Assembly: GCF_029867415.1 (NCBI RefSeq)
Contig: NW_026706246.1
Location: 1-64,000 of the forward strand
From: Vicia villosa
Taxonomy: Eukaryota > Streptophyta > Magnoliopsida > Fabales > Fabaceae
Direction: 5' to 3'
Length of the DNA stretch: 64,000 bases
Below are positions 46,257 to 57,848 of the stretch, piece after piece. The translations under genes were made by a program, and so were the position numbers. Each line of letters opens with the position of its first letter. The first letter of the stretch is position 1. The notes below the pieces were generated by a model. It saw only the letters and a program-made list of their open reading frames with translations. It did not search any database and had not been told where the DNA came from.

Positions 46257-47475
46257 TCTTCTTGTGTGCTTTGAAGATTCTCTTCACTTCTTTATACCTG
46301 CAAAACACTTAAACCATATAGAACTTGCAGTTCTTGTTAGTGAATGTGTGGGAGCTTTACCCAGCAACTGATAGATTAATCAAATCATTTATCATTTATC
46401 TTCTCCCCCTTTTTGTCATAACATCAAAAAGAATATTTCAAAAGATTCAGATGTATAAAACGACAAATAAAATCACTGGAATGTAAAAACAAAGAAACTT
46501 TTCATTGATAATCAAAAGATATTACATGAGGTTCTTATGTTTAACAAGATGAGAAACATTCCTAGCAAATACATAAAAAGTCATCCCAAGAGGAAATGAC
46601 TACAAAAATTAAAAACAAAACCCTAGCAAGACACATTCTGTGTCAACCCATCAAGAATCCCTGTGGTCTTCTTGTCTTTCCAGACTAGAACCTCCACTGT
46701 AGGAGAGATTCAAGAGACCAAAGAGAAAGAGAGGGACAGTTCACAGACAGAGAACTGCTGTTGCAAACGGGGCTTTCTCTTAACATAGAAGTTAAGAATA
46801 TCATTCTTAACCTCTTCCCATAATTCAAGAAAGTCTTCTGTCTTTGGGTGAACGTTGATAACAACATCAAAGAAGAGGTCTGACTTGAGAGGTATTAGGA
46901 GAGCCATCCCGAGATATGCATAGATCTGCCGCCTTTGAGTCATAGATCTTCAACAGGCTTAGAGCATGATTACGAGATCCCGACAAAGGATTCAAGATGA
47001 ACGCTAGGTTTGAACTAGGATTTTTTAAAGAAAGAAAAACTTTGTTTGAGCAAGAGAAAAAAAACAGGAGAGAGAGAGAGAGAGAGAAAACTTGATGAGG
47101 AATGCAAAGGAACGGAGGATTTAAATAGACAAAAAAAATGAAAAAGTACAATAAAGAAAATGGTGAAAAACAATTAATGATACATGACAAGACGGGAGAG
47201 AGATTTTGACAAAAAATAAGATACGCACAGTTACCTATGGTCGGCGTCCCTTCAACTGCACGCGCGCTTATCCATGAACAGTAAAGACAGGTTTACCATC
47301 CGAGATAAAACCTTACAGCTGTTTTGCTTTAAAAGAGGTTCTGAATCAACTTAGACAATGAAACGTTAGTAATAACCGAATCATAATTTCTAAAAGATTT
47401 CAATCAGAACTTCTGATTAAAAAATAATCCACTTTCATTTCAGAAGATACTCATACATAAGAACTTCTCATCTTC

Positions 47476-48831
47476 TCATTCTGGGCATAAATCCATACTG
47501 ATGTTCTTCAGAATGAACTTAAACCTATCTTCAGCCAGGGGTTTTGTAAAGATATCAGCCCATTGATGGTCTGTATCCACAAAGTTTAAAGATAGAACAC
47601 CCTTCTGAACATAGTCCCTTATGAAATGATGTTTAATCTCAATATGTTTAGCTTTTGAATGAAGAATAGGATTCTTAGATAAACATATAGCAGAAGTATT
47701 ATCACAGAATATAGGAATGTTACTCTCATATATCTGATAATCTTCTAGCTGACTCTTCATCCAGAGCATCTGTGTACTGCAACCAGCAGCAGCGACATAT
47801 TCTGCTTCTGTTGTTGAAAGAGCAATAGTTGCTTGCTTCTTGCTATACCAGGAGATCAAATGACTTCCAAGAAATTGGCAACTTCCTGAAGTACTCTTTC
47901 TTTCAATTCTGTCTCCAGCATAGTCAGCATCGCAGAATCCTACTAAGTTGTATTCTTTAGATTTTCTGTAAACTAAGCCAACATTAGTAGTACCTTTCAG
48001 ATACCTTAGAATTCTCTTAACAGCAGTTAAATGAGATTCTCTAGGATCTGATTGGAATCTAGCACACAAACAAACACTGAACAGAATGTCAGGTCTAGAA
48101 GCAGTCAAATATAGAAGAGATCCAATCATACCTCTGTATAACTTCTGATCTACCTTCTTACTTACCTCATCCTTACCTAGGATGCATGTTGGATGCATAG
48201 GAGTTTTGGCTTCTTTGCAGTCTAGAAGATTAAACTTCTTCAGAAGTTCCTTCACATACTTGGTTTGGTGAACATACGTTCCTTCTGATGTTTGATTTAT
48301 TTGTATTCCAAGGAAATACTTGAGTTCTCCCATCATGCTCATTTCAAACTCAGCCTGCATAGACTCAGCAAACTCCTTTCCAAGTGTAGCATTAGATGTT
48401 CCAAAAATAATATCATCTACATATATTTGACAAATTAAAATATCCCTTTTAAAGGTTTTACAAAAGAGAGTAGTGTCCACTTTTCCTCTAGTGAAACCAT
48501 TATCCAGAAGGAAAGAACTTAAGCGTTCATACCAAACTCTGGGAGCTTGTTTCAATCCATACAACGATTTCTTTAGTTTAAAAACATGATTAGGAGACAT
48601 AGAGTCTTCAAAACCAGGAGGTTGATGGACATAAACTTCTTCATCTATATAACCATTTAAGAAGGCACTCTTAACATCCATCTGATAGAGAGTGATGTTA
48701 TGTTGAGTGGCAAATGAAATTAATAGACGAATAGATTCTAACCTGGCCACTGGTGCAAAGGTTTCTGTATAGTCAATCCCTTCTTGCTGACTGTAACCCT
48801 GAGCCACCAGTCTGGCTTTATTCCTTACCAC
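47476..48831 (-). pseudogene. Element E reverse transcriptase-RNase H (pol, 3' part)
   Basis: An uninterrupted frame of 451 codons. RT motifs in order: KARLVAQGYSQQEGIDYTET (residues about 5-24), YQMDVKSAFLNG (about 50), YGLKQAPRVWYERL (about 90), and the catalytic YVDD box in CQIYVDDIIFG (about 135). RNase H follows: VGFCDADYAGD, then ISWYSKKQATIALSTTEAEY, with a C-terminal HHFIRDYVQKG and ADIFTKPL. These enzymes copy element RNA into DNA. Upstream it is separated from the integrase frame by a single in-frame TAG (48862-48864), at the place where copia proteins have Trp; a one-base G-to-A change explains it. Otherwise the protein looks complete, so loss of function is recent. Confidence 0.93.
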
Positions 48832-48864
48832 TTCACCTTTCTCACTGAGCTTGTTTCTGAAGAC

Positions 48865-50610
48865 CTATTTTGTACCGATTATATTGAATCCATCTGGTCT
48901 AGGAACAAGATCCCAAACATCATTCCTTGTAAACTGATTCAGTTCTTCTTGCATAGCAATTATCCAGTCTGGATCTTCTAGAGCATGATCAACAGAAGTT
49001 GGCTCGATCAAAGATACAAGACCTAATTGACAGTCTGCATTGTTCTTAAGGAATGCTCTTGTTCTGATTGGATCATCCTTCTTTCCAAGAATGACATCTT
49101 CTGAATGACCAGAGATGAGTCTGGGTGATCTTCTGACAGATGGTTCTTCAGAAATGCTTAGATTCTCCAGAGAAGCTGATACTTGATCTTCAGATTCTTT
49201 GCTTCTGAGAAGCTCTGCTTCTGATGCGTTGCTTCTTGGCTCAACAACTTCTGATACATCAATATCACAATCTGCAAAATTATCAAACTGCTTTGGTTTT
49301 TCAGAACCAAGCTTATCATCAAACCTGATATTGATTGATTCTTCTACAATCAATGTTTCAGTATTGTATACTCTGTAGCCTTTTGAGCGTTCAGAATATC
49401 CAAGAAGGAAGCATTTTTGTGCTTTGGAATCAAACTTACCAAGATGATCTTTAGTGTTCAGAATAAAGCATACACATCCAAAAGGATGGAAATATGAAAT
49501 GTTGGGCTTTATATTCTTCCACAATTCATAAGGAGTCTTATTTAGAATAGGTCTGATAGAGATTCTATTCTGAATATAGCATGCAGTGTTTATTGCTTCT
49601 GCCCAGAAATGCTTAGCCATATTGGTTTCATTGATCATGGTTCTGGCCATTTCTTGCAGAGTCCTATTCTTTCGTTCTACAACTCCATTTTGCTGTGGAG
49701 TTCTAGGACAAGAGAAATCATGGGCAATACCATTTTCTTTGAAGAATTCTTCAAAGAATCTGTTCTCAAATTCACCACCATGATCACTTCTAACCTTTAT
49801 GATTTTACACTCTTTTTCAGATTGAATCTGAATGCAGAAATCAAAGAACACTGAATGAGACTCATCCTTGTGTTTCAAGAATTTTACCCATGTCCAGCGG
49901 CTATAATCATCTACGATGACTAATCCATATTTCTTCCCTCTGACAGATGCTGTTTTGACTGGGCCAAACAGATCAATGTGCAGGAGTTCTAATGGCCTTG
50001 AGGTAGAAACAACATTCTTGGACTTGAATGCAGGTTTGGAGAACTTGCCCTTCTGACATGCTTCACAAAGAGCATCTGATTTGAATTTCAGATTAGGGAG
50101 TCCTCTGACAAGATCCAGTTTGTTAATCTGAGAAATCTTTCTCAAACTAGCATGACCTAATCTTCTGTGCCAGACCCACTGCTCTTCAGAAACAGACATA
50201 AGACAAGTCACCTTCTGACTCATAAGATCTTGCAGATCTGTCTTATAAATGTTGTTCTTCCTCTTGCCGGTAAATAGGATTGAGCCATCCTTCTGATTTA
50301 CAGCCTTGCAAGACTTTTGATTAAAGATTATATCATAACCATTGTCACTCAATTGACTGATAGATAAGAGGTTATGTGTTAATCCTTCTACAAGAAGTAC
50401 ATTTGAAATGGAAGGAGAGTTACCAGACTTTATAGTTCCAGAGCCAATTATCTTGCCCTTCTGATCTCCTCCAAACTTGACTTCTCCTCCAGACTTAAGC
50501 ACCAGGTCTTGGAACATAGACCTTCTTCCTGTCATGTGTCGTGAGCATCCAGAGTCCAGGTACCACGACATGTTGTGCTTTGTCCTTTTTGCAGCCAAGG
50601 ATATCTGCAA
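48865..50610 (-). pseudogene. Element E protease-integrase (pol, 5' part)
   Basis: A frame of 581 codons. The protease active site is WYLDSGCSRHMTG (about residues 16-28). The pre-integrase zinc finger is VWHRRLGHASLRK ... CEACQKGK (about 145-195). The integrase core has the first Asp in LLHIDLFGP, the second in RSDHGGEF, and the Glu in PQQNGVVERKNRTLQE (about 210-325). It continues into the linker before RT and ends at the TAG noted for the RT frame. Its start overlaps the gag frame by about 116 nt in another frame, so either a frameshift mutation or a frameshift-type expression signal separates gag from pol; this cannot be decided from one copy. Confidence 0.92.
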
Positions 50611-51607
50611 TAGGAATAATCTTATCCTTAGGTACCCACATTTTCTTGGGTCCTTTCTTGTTAGATTTTCTCAAATTCTGATTGAACTTGGGTTTAACAT
50701 TGTAAGCAATAGGAGGAACAGCATGATAATTCTTAATGTGAGTTTCATGATATTTCCTAGGTTGTGTCACATGCTTCTTAGTGTGTGTAATGTGAAAACT
50801 TTGAGCATGTGAAGTGTGCCTAATATCATGTGAGTGGCCATACTTGAACTGATCATACAATGGCTTGTATGTGATTTTCATCTTATCAACAGGTTCAAGT
50901 TTGTATGGGGTTTCACCCTCAAAACCAATGCCGACTCTTTTGTTTCCAGACACAGCATATATCATAGAAGCTAGCTGACTTCTGCCAATACTTCTAGATA
51001 AGAACTTCCTGAAACTTAAATCATATTCTTTCAGAATATGGTTTAGACTAGGAGTGGATTTTTCTGAATCAGAAGGAGATCCAACATTATTGGATAATTT
51101 TAACAGTTTTTCTTTTAATTCAGAATTCTCCAACTCAAGCTTCTTTGTTTCAAATTCAAATAGCTTTTTCAGCTTTTTGTATTTGAGACTAATCTGAGAC
51201 TTGAATTCCAGAAGTTCTGTTAGACTGGAAACTAACTCATCTCTAGTAAGTTCAGAAAATACCTCTTCAGAATCTGATTCTGATGTAGATTCTGATCCGT
51301 CATCTTCTGTCGCCATCAGCGCACAGTTAGCCTGCTCATCTTCAGAGTCTGAATCATCTTCTGACTCATCCCAGGTTGCCATAAGACCTTTCTTCTTATG
51401 AAACTTCTTCTTGGGATTTTCTTTCAGAAGTTTTGGACATTCATTCTTGAAGTGTCCAGGCTCATTGCATTCATAGCACATGACCTTCTTCTTGTCAAAT
51501 CTTCTGTCATCAGAAGATTCTCCACGTTCAAATTTCTTTGAAATTCTGACGCCTCTGAACTTCCTTTGCTTGTTCTTCCAGAGTTGATTTAGCCTTCTGG
51601 AGATCAA
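50495..51607 (-). pseudogene. Element E gag, C-terminal part with zinc knuckle
   Basis: A frame of 370 codons: basic start RRLNQLWKNKQRKFRG, CCHC zinc knuckle CYECNEPGHFKNECP (about residues 42-56) that would bind element RNA, an acidic stretch (DESEDDSDSEDEQ), a Ser/Glu-rich coiled-coil-like stretch (about 105-165), and a basic His-rich tail. It is separated from the N-terminal gag frame by a 62-bp tandem duplication. Confidence 0.88.
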
Positions 51608-51658
51608 GGACAGTTCATCTTCTTCTTCGGATTCTGATTCTTCAGGATCTTCTTCTCT

Positions 51659-51782
51659 AGCCTGAAAAGCGTTAGTGCATTTCTTGATATTGGATTTTAA
51701 TGCAATATACTTACCTTTCTAGCCTGAAAAGCGTTAGTGCATTTCTTGATATTGGATTTTAATGCAATATACTTACCTTTCT
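51659..51782. repeat. 62-bp tandem duplication inside gag of element E
   Basis: 51659-51720 is repeated exactly at 51721-51782 (begins AGCCTGAAAAGCGTTAGTGC). 62 is not divisible by three, so the gag frame is broken here. Confidence 0.97.
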
Positions 51783-52473
51783 TTTGAGGCTCGTTTGCAT
51801 CCAGTTCAATTTCATGACTCCTCAGGGCACTGATCAGCTCTTCCAAAGAGACTTCATTTAGATTCTTCGCAATCTTAAATGCAGTCACCATAGGACCCCA
51901 TCTTCTGGGTAAGCTTATGATGATCTTCTTTACGTGATCAGCCTTGGTGTATCCCTTGTCAAGAACTCTCAATCCAGCAGTAAGAGTTTGAAATCTTGAA
52001 AACATCTTTTCAATGTCTTCATCATCCTCCATCTTGATGGCTTCATACTTCTGGATTAAAGCGAGAGCTTTAGTCTCCTTGACTTGAGCATTTCCTTCAT
52101 GAGTCATTTTCAAGGACTCATATATGTCATAGGCCGTTTCCCTGTTAGATATCTTCTCATACTCAGCATGAGAGATAGCATTCAGCAAAACAGTTCTGCA
52201 TTTATGATGATTCCTGAAAAGCTTCTTCTGATCATCACTCATTTCTTGCCTTGTTAGCTTTACGCCACTGGCTTTTACCGGATGTTTGTAACCATCCATC
52301 AGAAGATCCCATAGATCACCATCTAGACCAAGAAAGTAACTTTCCAGTTTATCTTTCCAGTATTCAAAGTTTTCACCATCAAATACCGGCGGTCTAGTAT
52401 AACCATTGTTACCGTTGTGTTGCTCAGCAGAGCCAGATGTAGATGTAGACTTTGCAGTTTCATCAGCCGTCTT
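51697..52473 (-). pseudogene. Element E gag, N-terminal part
   Basis: The frame is open on the minus strand from 52473 (after a TAA) to 51697; the first ATG within it is at 52299, inside the conserved region, so the true start codon appears lost or lies in another frame. It has a UBN2-type capsid: FDGENFEYWKDKLESYF upstream of the Met, then LKMTHEGNAQVKETKALAL and LEELISALRSHEIELD. It runs into the 62-bp duplication. Clearly homologous to the older gag at 33655-34703. Confidence 0.88.
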
Positions 52474-52537
52474 TTACTGAAGCGTTTTTCTCTTCCCGGA
52501 TCTTTTCTAAACACAGTTAAGTGCTTGCACCTTAGAA

Positions 52538-52554
52538 CCGGCGCTCTGATGCCA
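52538..52554 (-). other. Primer-binding site of element E (initiator-Met type)
   Basis: On the minus strand TGGCATCAGAGCGCCGG starts two bases after the LTR end. Confidence 0.85.
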
Positions 52555-52556
52555 AT

Positions 52557-53762
52557 TGAAGGATAGAAAAACACTTAGAAAGGGGGGGTTTGAATAAGTG
52601 TAGCTTTAAAAACTTGACCGATAAAAATAAATTGCACAGTTATTTTTATCCTGGTTCGTTGTTAACTAAACTACTCCAATCCACCCCCGCAGAGATGATT
52701 TACCTCAACTGAGGATTTAATCCACTAATCGCACGGATTACAATGGTTCTCCACTTAGTCAGCAACTAAGTCTTCCAGAGTCTTCTGATCACACACTGAT
52801 CACTCCAGGAACAACTGCTTAGATACCCTCTAAGACTTTCTAGAGTATTCTGATCCACACGATCACTCTAGTTACAACCTGCTTAGATAACCTCTAAGAC
52901 TTCCTAGAGTATTCTGATCCACACGATCACTCTAGTTCCTTACAACTTAATGTAATCAATTCTAAGAGTATTACAATTGCTTCTTAAAAGCTATAATCAC
53001 AAACTGTGATATTTCTCTTAACGTTTAAGCTTATTCTCACTAATATATTACAACAGCAATGTAGTGAGCTTTGATGAAGATGAAGATTCTGAGCTTTGAG
53101 TATAACAGAGTTTCAGCAAGTTAATATGAGTTATTTTGTTCAGAATCGTTAACCTTGCTTCTCATCAGAACTTCATATATATAGGCGTTGGAGAAGATGA
53201 CCGTTGAGTGCATTTAATGCTTTGCGTGTTCCGTACAGCATCGCATTTAATGTTATACGCTTTTGTCAACTACCTCGAGCCTTGTTCACGCTGTGTCTAC
53301 TGACGTTGCCTTTAATAGCTTCTAACGTTCCTTTTGTCAGTCAGCGTAGCCTGCCACTTGTACTTCCTTCTGATCTGATGTTTGTGAATACAACGTTTGA
53401 ATATCATCAGAGTCAAACAGCTTGGTGCAAAGCATCTTCTGATCTTCTGACCTTGAAGTGCTTCTGAGCGTGATACCATCAGAACTTCAGCGCTTCTGAT
53501 CTCATGTTCTTCTGATGCTTCCATAGACCCATGTTCTGATTCTGCTTCGACCATCTTCTGATGTCTTGCCAGACCATGTTCTGATGTTGCATGCTGAACC
53601 CTTTGAGACAAAGCTTCTGAGCGCTGAATTATGCATACTCTTTATATATTTCCTGAAAAGGAAATTGCATTGGATTAGAGTACCATATTATCTTAAGCAA
53701 AATTCATATTATTGTTATCATCAAAACTAAGATAATTGATCAGAACAAATCTTGTTCTAACA
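52557..53762 (-). mobile_element. Element E 5' LTR, 1206 bp
   Basis: Partner of 44211-45416. TATA-like string on the minus strand at about 53175-53184. The high identity of the two LTRs and the intact target duplication AATAT show a recent insertion. Confidence 0.95.
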
Positions 53763-53767
53763 AATAT
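53763..53767. other. Target site duplication of element E, right
   Basis: AATAT, matching 44206-44210. Confidence 0.9.
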
Positions 53768-54084
53768 TTGAATATTCAAAAACCTGCAGGATGAACTTCA
53801 CCTGCCAAATATTTTGAGATACCATGTATTAAACCTCGTAAATTATAACGTTGATAATCAAAAAAATTATATTTTTCTAAATATTAAAATTAATATTTAG
53901 AATAATTTAAATATATAATAAATAATTTAAATTAAAAAATTTTAAAAATGCAAATTTATAATTAATTCTAAATATTTAAATTCATACTTAATATAAAGAT
54001 ATTCATACTTAATATAGAAATTCATAATTAATCTAAAATATTTAAATTTAAAATGATATTCAGTCAGGATGTGAGACGTCCGTG
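53768..54084. other. AT-rich flank without gene
   Basis: Repeated 'aatatttaaattcatacttaatat' words; nothing coding is seen. Confidence 0.7.
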
Positions 54085-54415
54085 TTATTTTTCGTTTTCT
54101 TCATCATTCTCGTCTACCACTCCTTGGTTACCAACCGCTCCAAATTCACCACCACTATATTATTGTTGAAATAGTTGTTGCATTTGTTGTTGCATTTGTT
54201 GTTGTATTTGTTGTTGCACTTGTTCTTGTGTAAGCATTATTTGCTCTTGTGAAAATCTCAATGCTTCCTCCAACTCCATTTGTTTATTTCTCAATGTTTA
54301 ATTTTTACGTGCTGCTTCACTTTGAGCCAATTGTCTAATTGTTTCAGTAATTCCAGGTGTTAATGTCAGAGGACGTGAAAACCCTTCCCCGTCTGCAATT
54401 CTCCTAAATAAAGAA
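54085..54415 (-). pseudogene. Possible CACTA (En/Spm) transposase C-terminal fragment
   Basis: On the minus strand, broken frames read LTPGITETIRQLAQSEAARKN, then MELEEALRFSQEQIMLTQEQ, a run of QQQMQQ repeats and an acidic end VVDENDEENEK. A Gln-rich coiled tail of this kind is common at the end of plant Transposase_24/En-Spm-type proteins. At least two stops interrupt it and no terminal repeats are seen, so identity is tentative; a host Gln-rich protein fragment is possible. Confidence 0.4.
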
Positions 54416-54842
54416 CACCTAAACATTTCTCTTTCCCAGTAACTAAATTCTAAAAATTATAAAATTACTTGGAAGTTTCCCTCATTAGAAGTTCTTATTT
54501 GAACATTCAAATCAAATCTTTCAAAAAGAGAAACTTCCAAAAGTATTGAAAAAAACTTCGAAGAAAAATATTTAAATCAGAAATATTGAATATGATAACT
54601 TCTAATTTCCATATTTAAACTCTAAATATTATATAGTGAAAAATACAAAACTCAGTCTAATCTTTTAGAACTTTGGTTATTTTTGAGATAAAGTGTTTTT
54701 AGAAGAAAAATATTAAAATTTTAATTTTAAATCTTTAGAGGTATTTTAGTATGTTCATATAATTTAGAGATATAGGTCTCTATTTCATTTAACAAAAATA
54801 TTTGGGCTAAGAGATATTAAAGACTAGTACAAGTCCAATGAC
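54416..54842. other. AT-rich DNA without recognised gene
   Basis: Contains 'gaaaaatattaaa' and 'aacttc' words; no coding or repeat structure is seen. It ends at the LINE poly-A tail. Confidence 0.65.
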
Positions 54843-55713
54843 TTTTTTTTTTGACGGGGAAAATTAACTCATTTCATTAATAATAATATTCTGAATACAT
54901 GTTGGAATATCATAGAAATTATGAAAACTAGCCATAAATGGAGCCACCCGTGCAAGAGCGTGAGCAACTTCATTAGCTTGTCTTCTAACGAACTTAACAT
55001 GAGAGTTCCTAAAGAAGAGGGCCATCAACCGGTTACATTCTCCCGTAATAGCTCCTAGATCCGAGTCATTAGGTCTCGGAGAGGTCACACTATCCACAAC
55101 CCGCTTAGCATCTAATTCAAAATCCATATTGTCGTACCCCATATCATGGACCCAGTTAACGGCTTTCAGAAGGCCTAGAGCCTCGCCAATAACAACATCG
55201 GTGCAAGGAGAGAACCATTCCGTCCGAGCTACAATGAAATTACCCAATTCATCTCTAATACAGGCACCAAAACCAACCTTATTATGAGAAAAAGCGGCGT
55301 CAATATTGCACTTAAATCTGCCCCTCTGCGGTTTTTCCCATCTGATAATAGCTGGCAGTGAATTAATAATCTCATTGTTGAGGCGATATTTCTTAGCTTC
55401 TTTCCAATCTGTCAACAACTGATTTGCCCGCTGACAGATGAGCGTCGGAGAGTCTTCCACCTGATTCCAAACCTGATTATTTCTCCCTTTCCAGATACTC
55501 CATAAGGTAACTGAGAAAATCGCTTTTTGGTCTTGATTGGAAACCTGCAAAAAGGAGAAAATTACAGACGCAAATAACTCTCCATTACTACTAATCCGCT
55601 GCAACAAAGGCCACAAACCCACTCTTATCCAACACTCTATACTTTTAGAACACTGGATGAATAGGTGATAACTATTCTCTTCGCCATCCCTACACACAAC
55701 ACAATTTGAGGGA
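54843..55713 (-). pseudogene. LINE (L1-type non-LTR) 3' end: zinc-finger linker, RNase H and poly-A tail
   Basis: The minus-strand frame 55697-54864 (277 codons in this piece) begins in the zf-RVT region (CRDGEENSYHLFIQC) and carries an RNase H-like (RVT_3) domain from about residue 125: FKCNIDAAF (first Asp), GEALGLLKAVNW (Glu), MDFELDAKRVV (Asp) and VRRQANEVAHALAR. The stop is at 54864; then 'tttccccgtc' and A10 (54843-54852, T's on the plus strand), the usual LINE 3' end. The frame is interrupted upstream by element F at 55714; it resumes at 63318. Confidence 0.9.
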
Positions 55714-55718
55714 CAATT
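55714..55718. other. Target site duplication of element F, left
   Basis: CAATT, repeated at 63313-63317. Confidence 0.92.
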
Positions 55719-57848
55719 TGTAACACCCCTCTAATACCCCACGGCAATTATTCAAAATTCAATCAGAGTAAACATGCAAAGGGTGTCACAATTCGAAAAT
55801 AAAAGAAAACACACGTTCGGCATATGTCATGCATTCACTGAAACATCTGAAATTATAACTCATTAGATAAAAATCATGTTTACACAGCGGAATCAAATCA
55901 TCAAGTCAACATTACATCGTTAATGTATCAGACTTCAAATAAAATAAACAATAGAGTTATAATTGAAACTCAAAACATCGCGTCCCCAGTGTTACATCTA
56001 TCAGAGCATGACACCGACACAACAACTAAACCGACTTATGAGCTAATCCTCACCAAGTCGAAAGCAGCTATCCTCAATATGAAAATGTCAACAGTAAGAG
56101 TGAGTCTCATCACAGTTAACAAATGTTATTGCATCTTAAATAACAACACATCATAGTTATATTATTCACCCAATTTCATCATACTCAGATTATCAGGAAC
56201 ATCCATCATTTACACAAACGTCAACAAAACACATCTTTCAAACAGACAATCATACTCATCATTAATTCAACAAAACACACAACCAACACGTCATCAATAT
56301 TTATAACACTAGAATACTTCCAATCATGTTATAAAGGTATGCATATGTATGAACTGACACTATGCATGTGGTACCAAAATTCGTGAATCATATTCACAGG
56401 ACTTCTCTCTGCGATACTGCCCTTCAATCGCTCACACCCCACATGGGCACACGATTAACCTCATCAAATGGGAATAACCCATGACCGATCCAACATCATC
56501 AAGATACGGCCCTGCCAGCACAGATTCCACACAATGGGAATCATGCCCTTCACTGATCCAACACACCCTTATGGATACAGTATCATCAATGAACATGAAT
56601 GAATGCAACATATACAACATACTTATACCATCATCATCATCATCAACATCATCATCATTATCAAGTATGTTCATATATATTAACATCATTCAATCACAAT
56701 CAATCATCATCATCAATAACAAGAACACACATGTATCCACATCATTCCAAAACAAATCAATCAACATCATACAATTCTCAACAATTCATCACATCATAAT
56801 GTTTCTCAAAACAACATCTTATATTGTTACATTTCATCATATATGTCAACAATATATCATCCAATTAAACAAATCGTCACATAATTAATATTTCAACATA
56901 GCATGTATTTAACACATCTCATCACATACATGTAGAATACATCATTCACCAAGAAATAAAATCATATTTAAAAATAATTGGATTCACACCTCATTCCATC
57001 ATTTAAACACGTAGACTATCTCGTAAGATTTATCGTGCTCGAAACGGCACTAAAAACGGACTTACGGTTCGAAAGTTACACATCATTTAACTTTTCCAAG
57101 AAAACAACTAACGCTACAGCACGCGGCGCAACCAAAGTTCGCGGCGCGACCTGAAGCACACAAACACGTTCGCGACGCCAACCTATGCACGCGGCGCGAT
57201 GCGAGAAAACAAGTACGCCTTCGCGGCGCCAGCACTAGGACGCGGCGCGAACTGGCGATTTCACAGATTTTTGGGTCTGCGTCAGATCCTGCGATCTGAC
57301 TCAATCTAAGTCCAAAACTGACTCTAAACGTCATATACAGGCAGTTAATCATCAATTGCATCATTATTCATCATCACACATCAAAACAACACATAATCAA
57401 TCAATAACCCATGCAATTTTCATCAATTCATAACCTCCCTAAACCCGACATATAATTCAACTGACTCAACAACATCCCTAATCAATATTATTATCCAAGA
57501 ATACGATAATAGATGATAAACGGAGAGTCCCCCCTTACCTTATCCAAGAGTTCTTGATTGGTCTCTCCCTCCATTGCTCCTCTTCACGTACCAGCTTTCC
57601 AATCCCTTATCTCCTCTGCTCTGCTTTTCACGTTCCTTTCTCTTATTCTCAATTCTTATTATTTTATAAAAATAAACTTTAATTGGAATAAGACCTTTAC
57701 TAACATAACACCCCCTCATTCCTTAACATCACACATGGCCCAACACCATAAACCATCCTTTTCCAATTAAATCCCACAAACCACATATAATTCTAATTAT
57801 TAATTAAATTTCTATTTAAATTAAAAATTAAAATATACGGGTGTTACA
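55719..57848 (-). mobile_element. Element F 3' LTR, 2130 bp (Ty3/gypsy)
   Basis: On the minus strand TGTAACACCC(G) ... GGGTGTTACA, with inverted ends longer than usual. Same length as 61183-63312, with roughly twenty differences by eye, many at CpG sites. Contents include a CAT microsatellite (56627-56667) and a GC-rich block of CGCGGCGC words (57121-57250) in otherwise AT-rich sequence. LTR ends of this kind plus the initiator-Met site suggest a chromovirus such as Tekay/Del. Confidence 0.92.
57121..57250. repeat. GC-rich CGCGGCGC motif block in element F 3' LTR
   Basis: Six related words at 57121-57130, 57139-57149, 57169-57178, 57189-57199, 57219-57230 and 57240-57250, alternately about 20 and 30 bp apart. 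The matching block in the other LTR is 62585-62714 and has different CpG losses. Confidence 0.8.

Larger units (their letters stand above)
45417..47475 (-). other. Element E region between pol and 3' LTR
   Basis: About 2 kb with no convincing gene. In this position some SIRE elements encode an envelope-like protein, but I see no clear counterpart. Present are the polypurine tract at the LTR (minus AAAAAGGGGGAGAT, about 45417-45430), three further GGGGGAGA tracts (about 45530-45585), another at about 46400-46415, a perfect 58-bp palindrome (46199-46256), and a 77-codon minus frame at 46943-46710 of unknown meaning. Confidence 0.75.

Noticed and set aside
46710..46943. Envelope-like gene of the SIRE element
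   Set aside because: Only short, broken frames; no signal peptide or membrane pattern that I could support.
56481..56888. 135-codon Ser/His/Ile-rich frame (also 61945-62352)
   Set aside because: Lies in the F LTR over a CAT microsatellite; peptide is the translated repeat.
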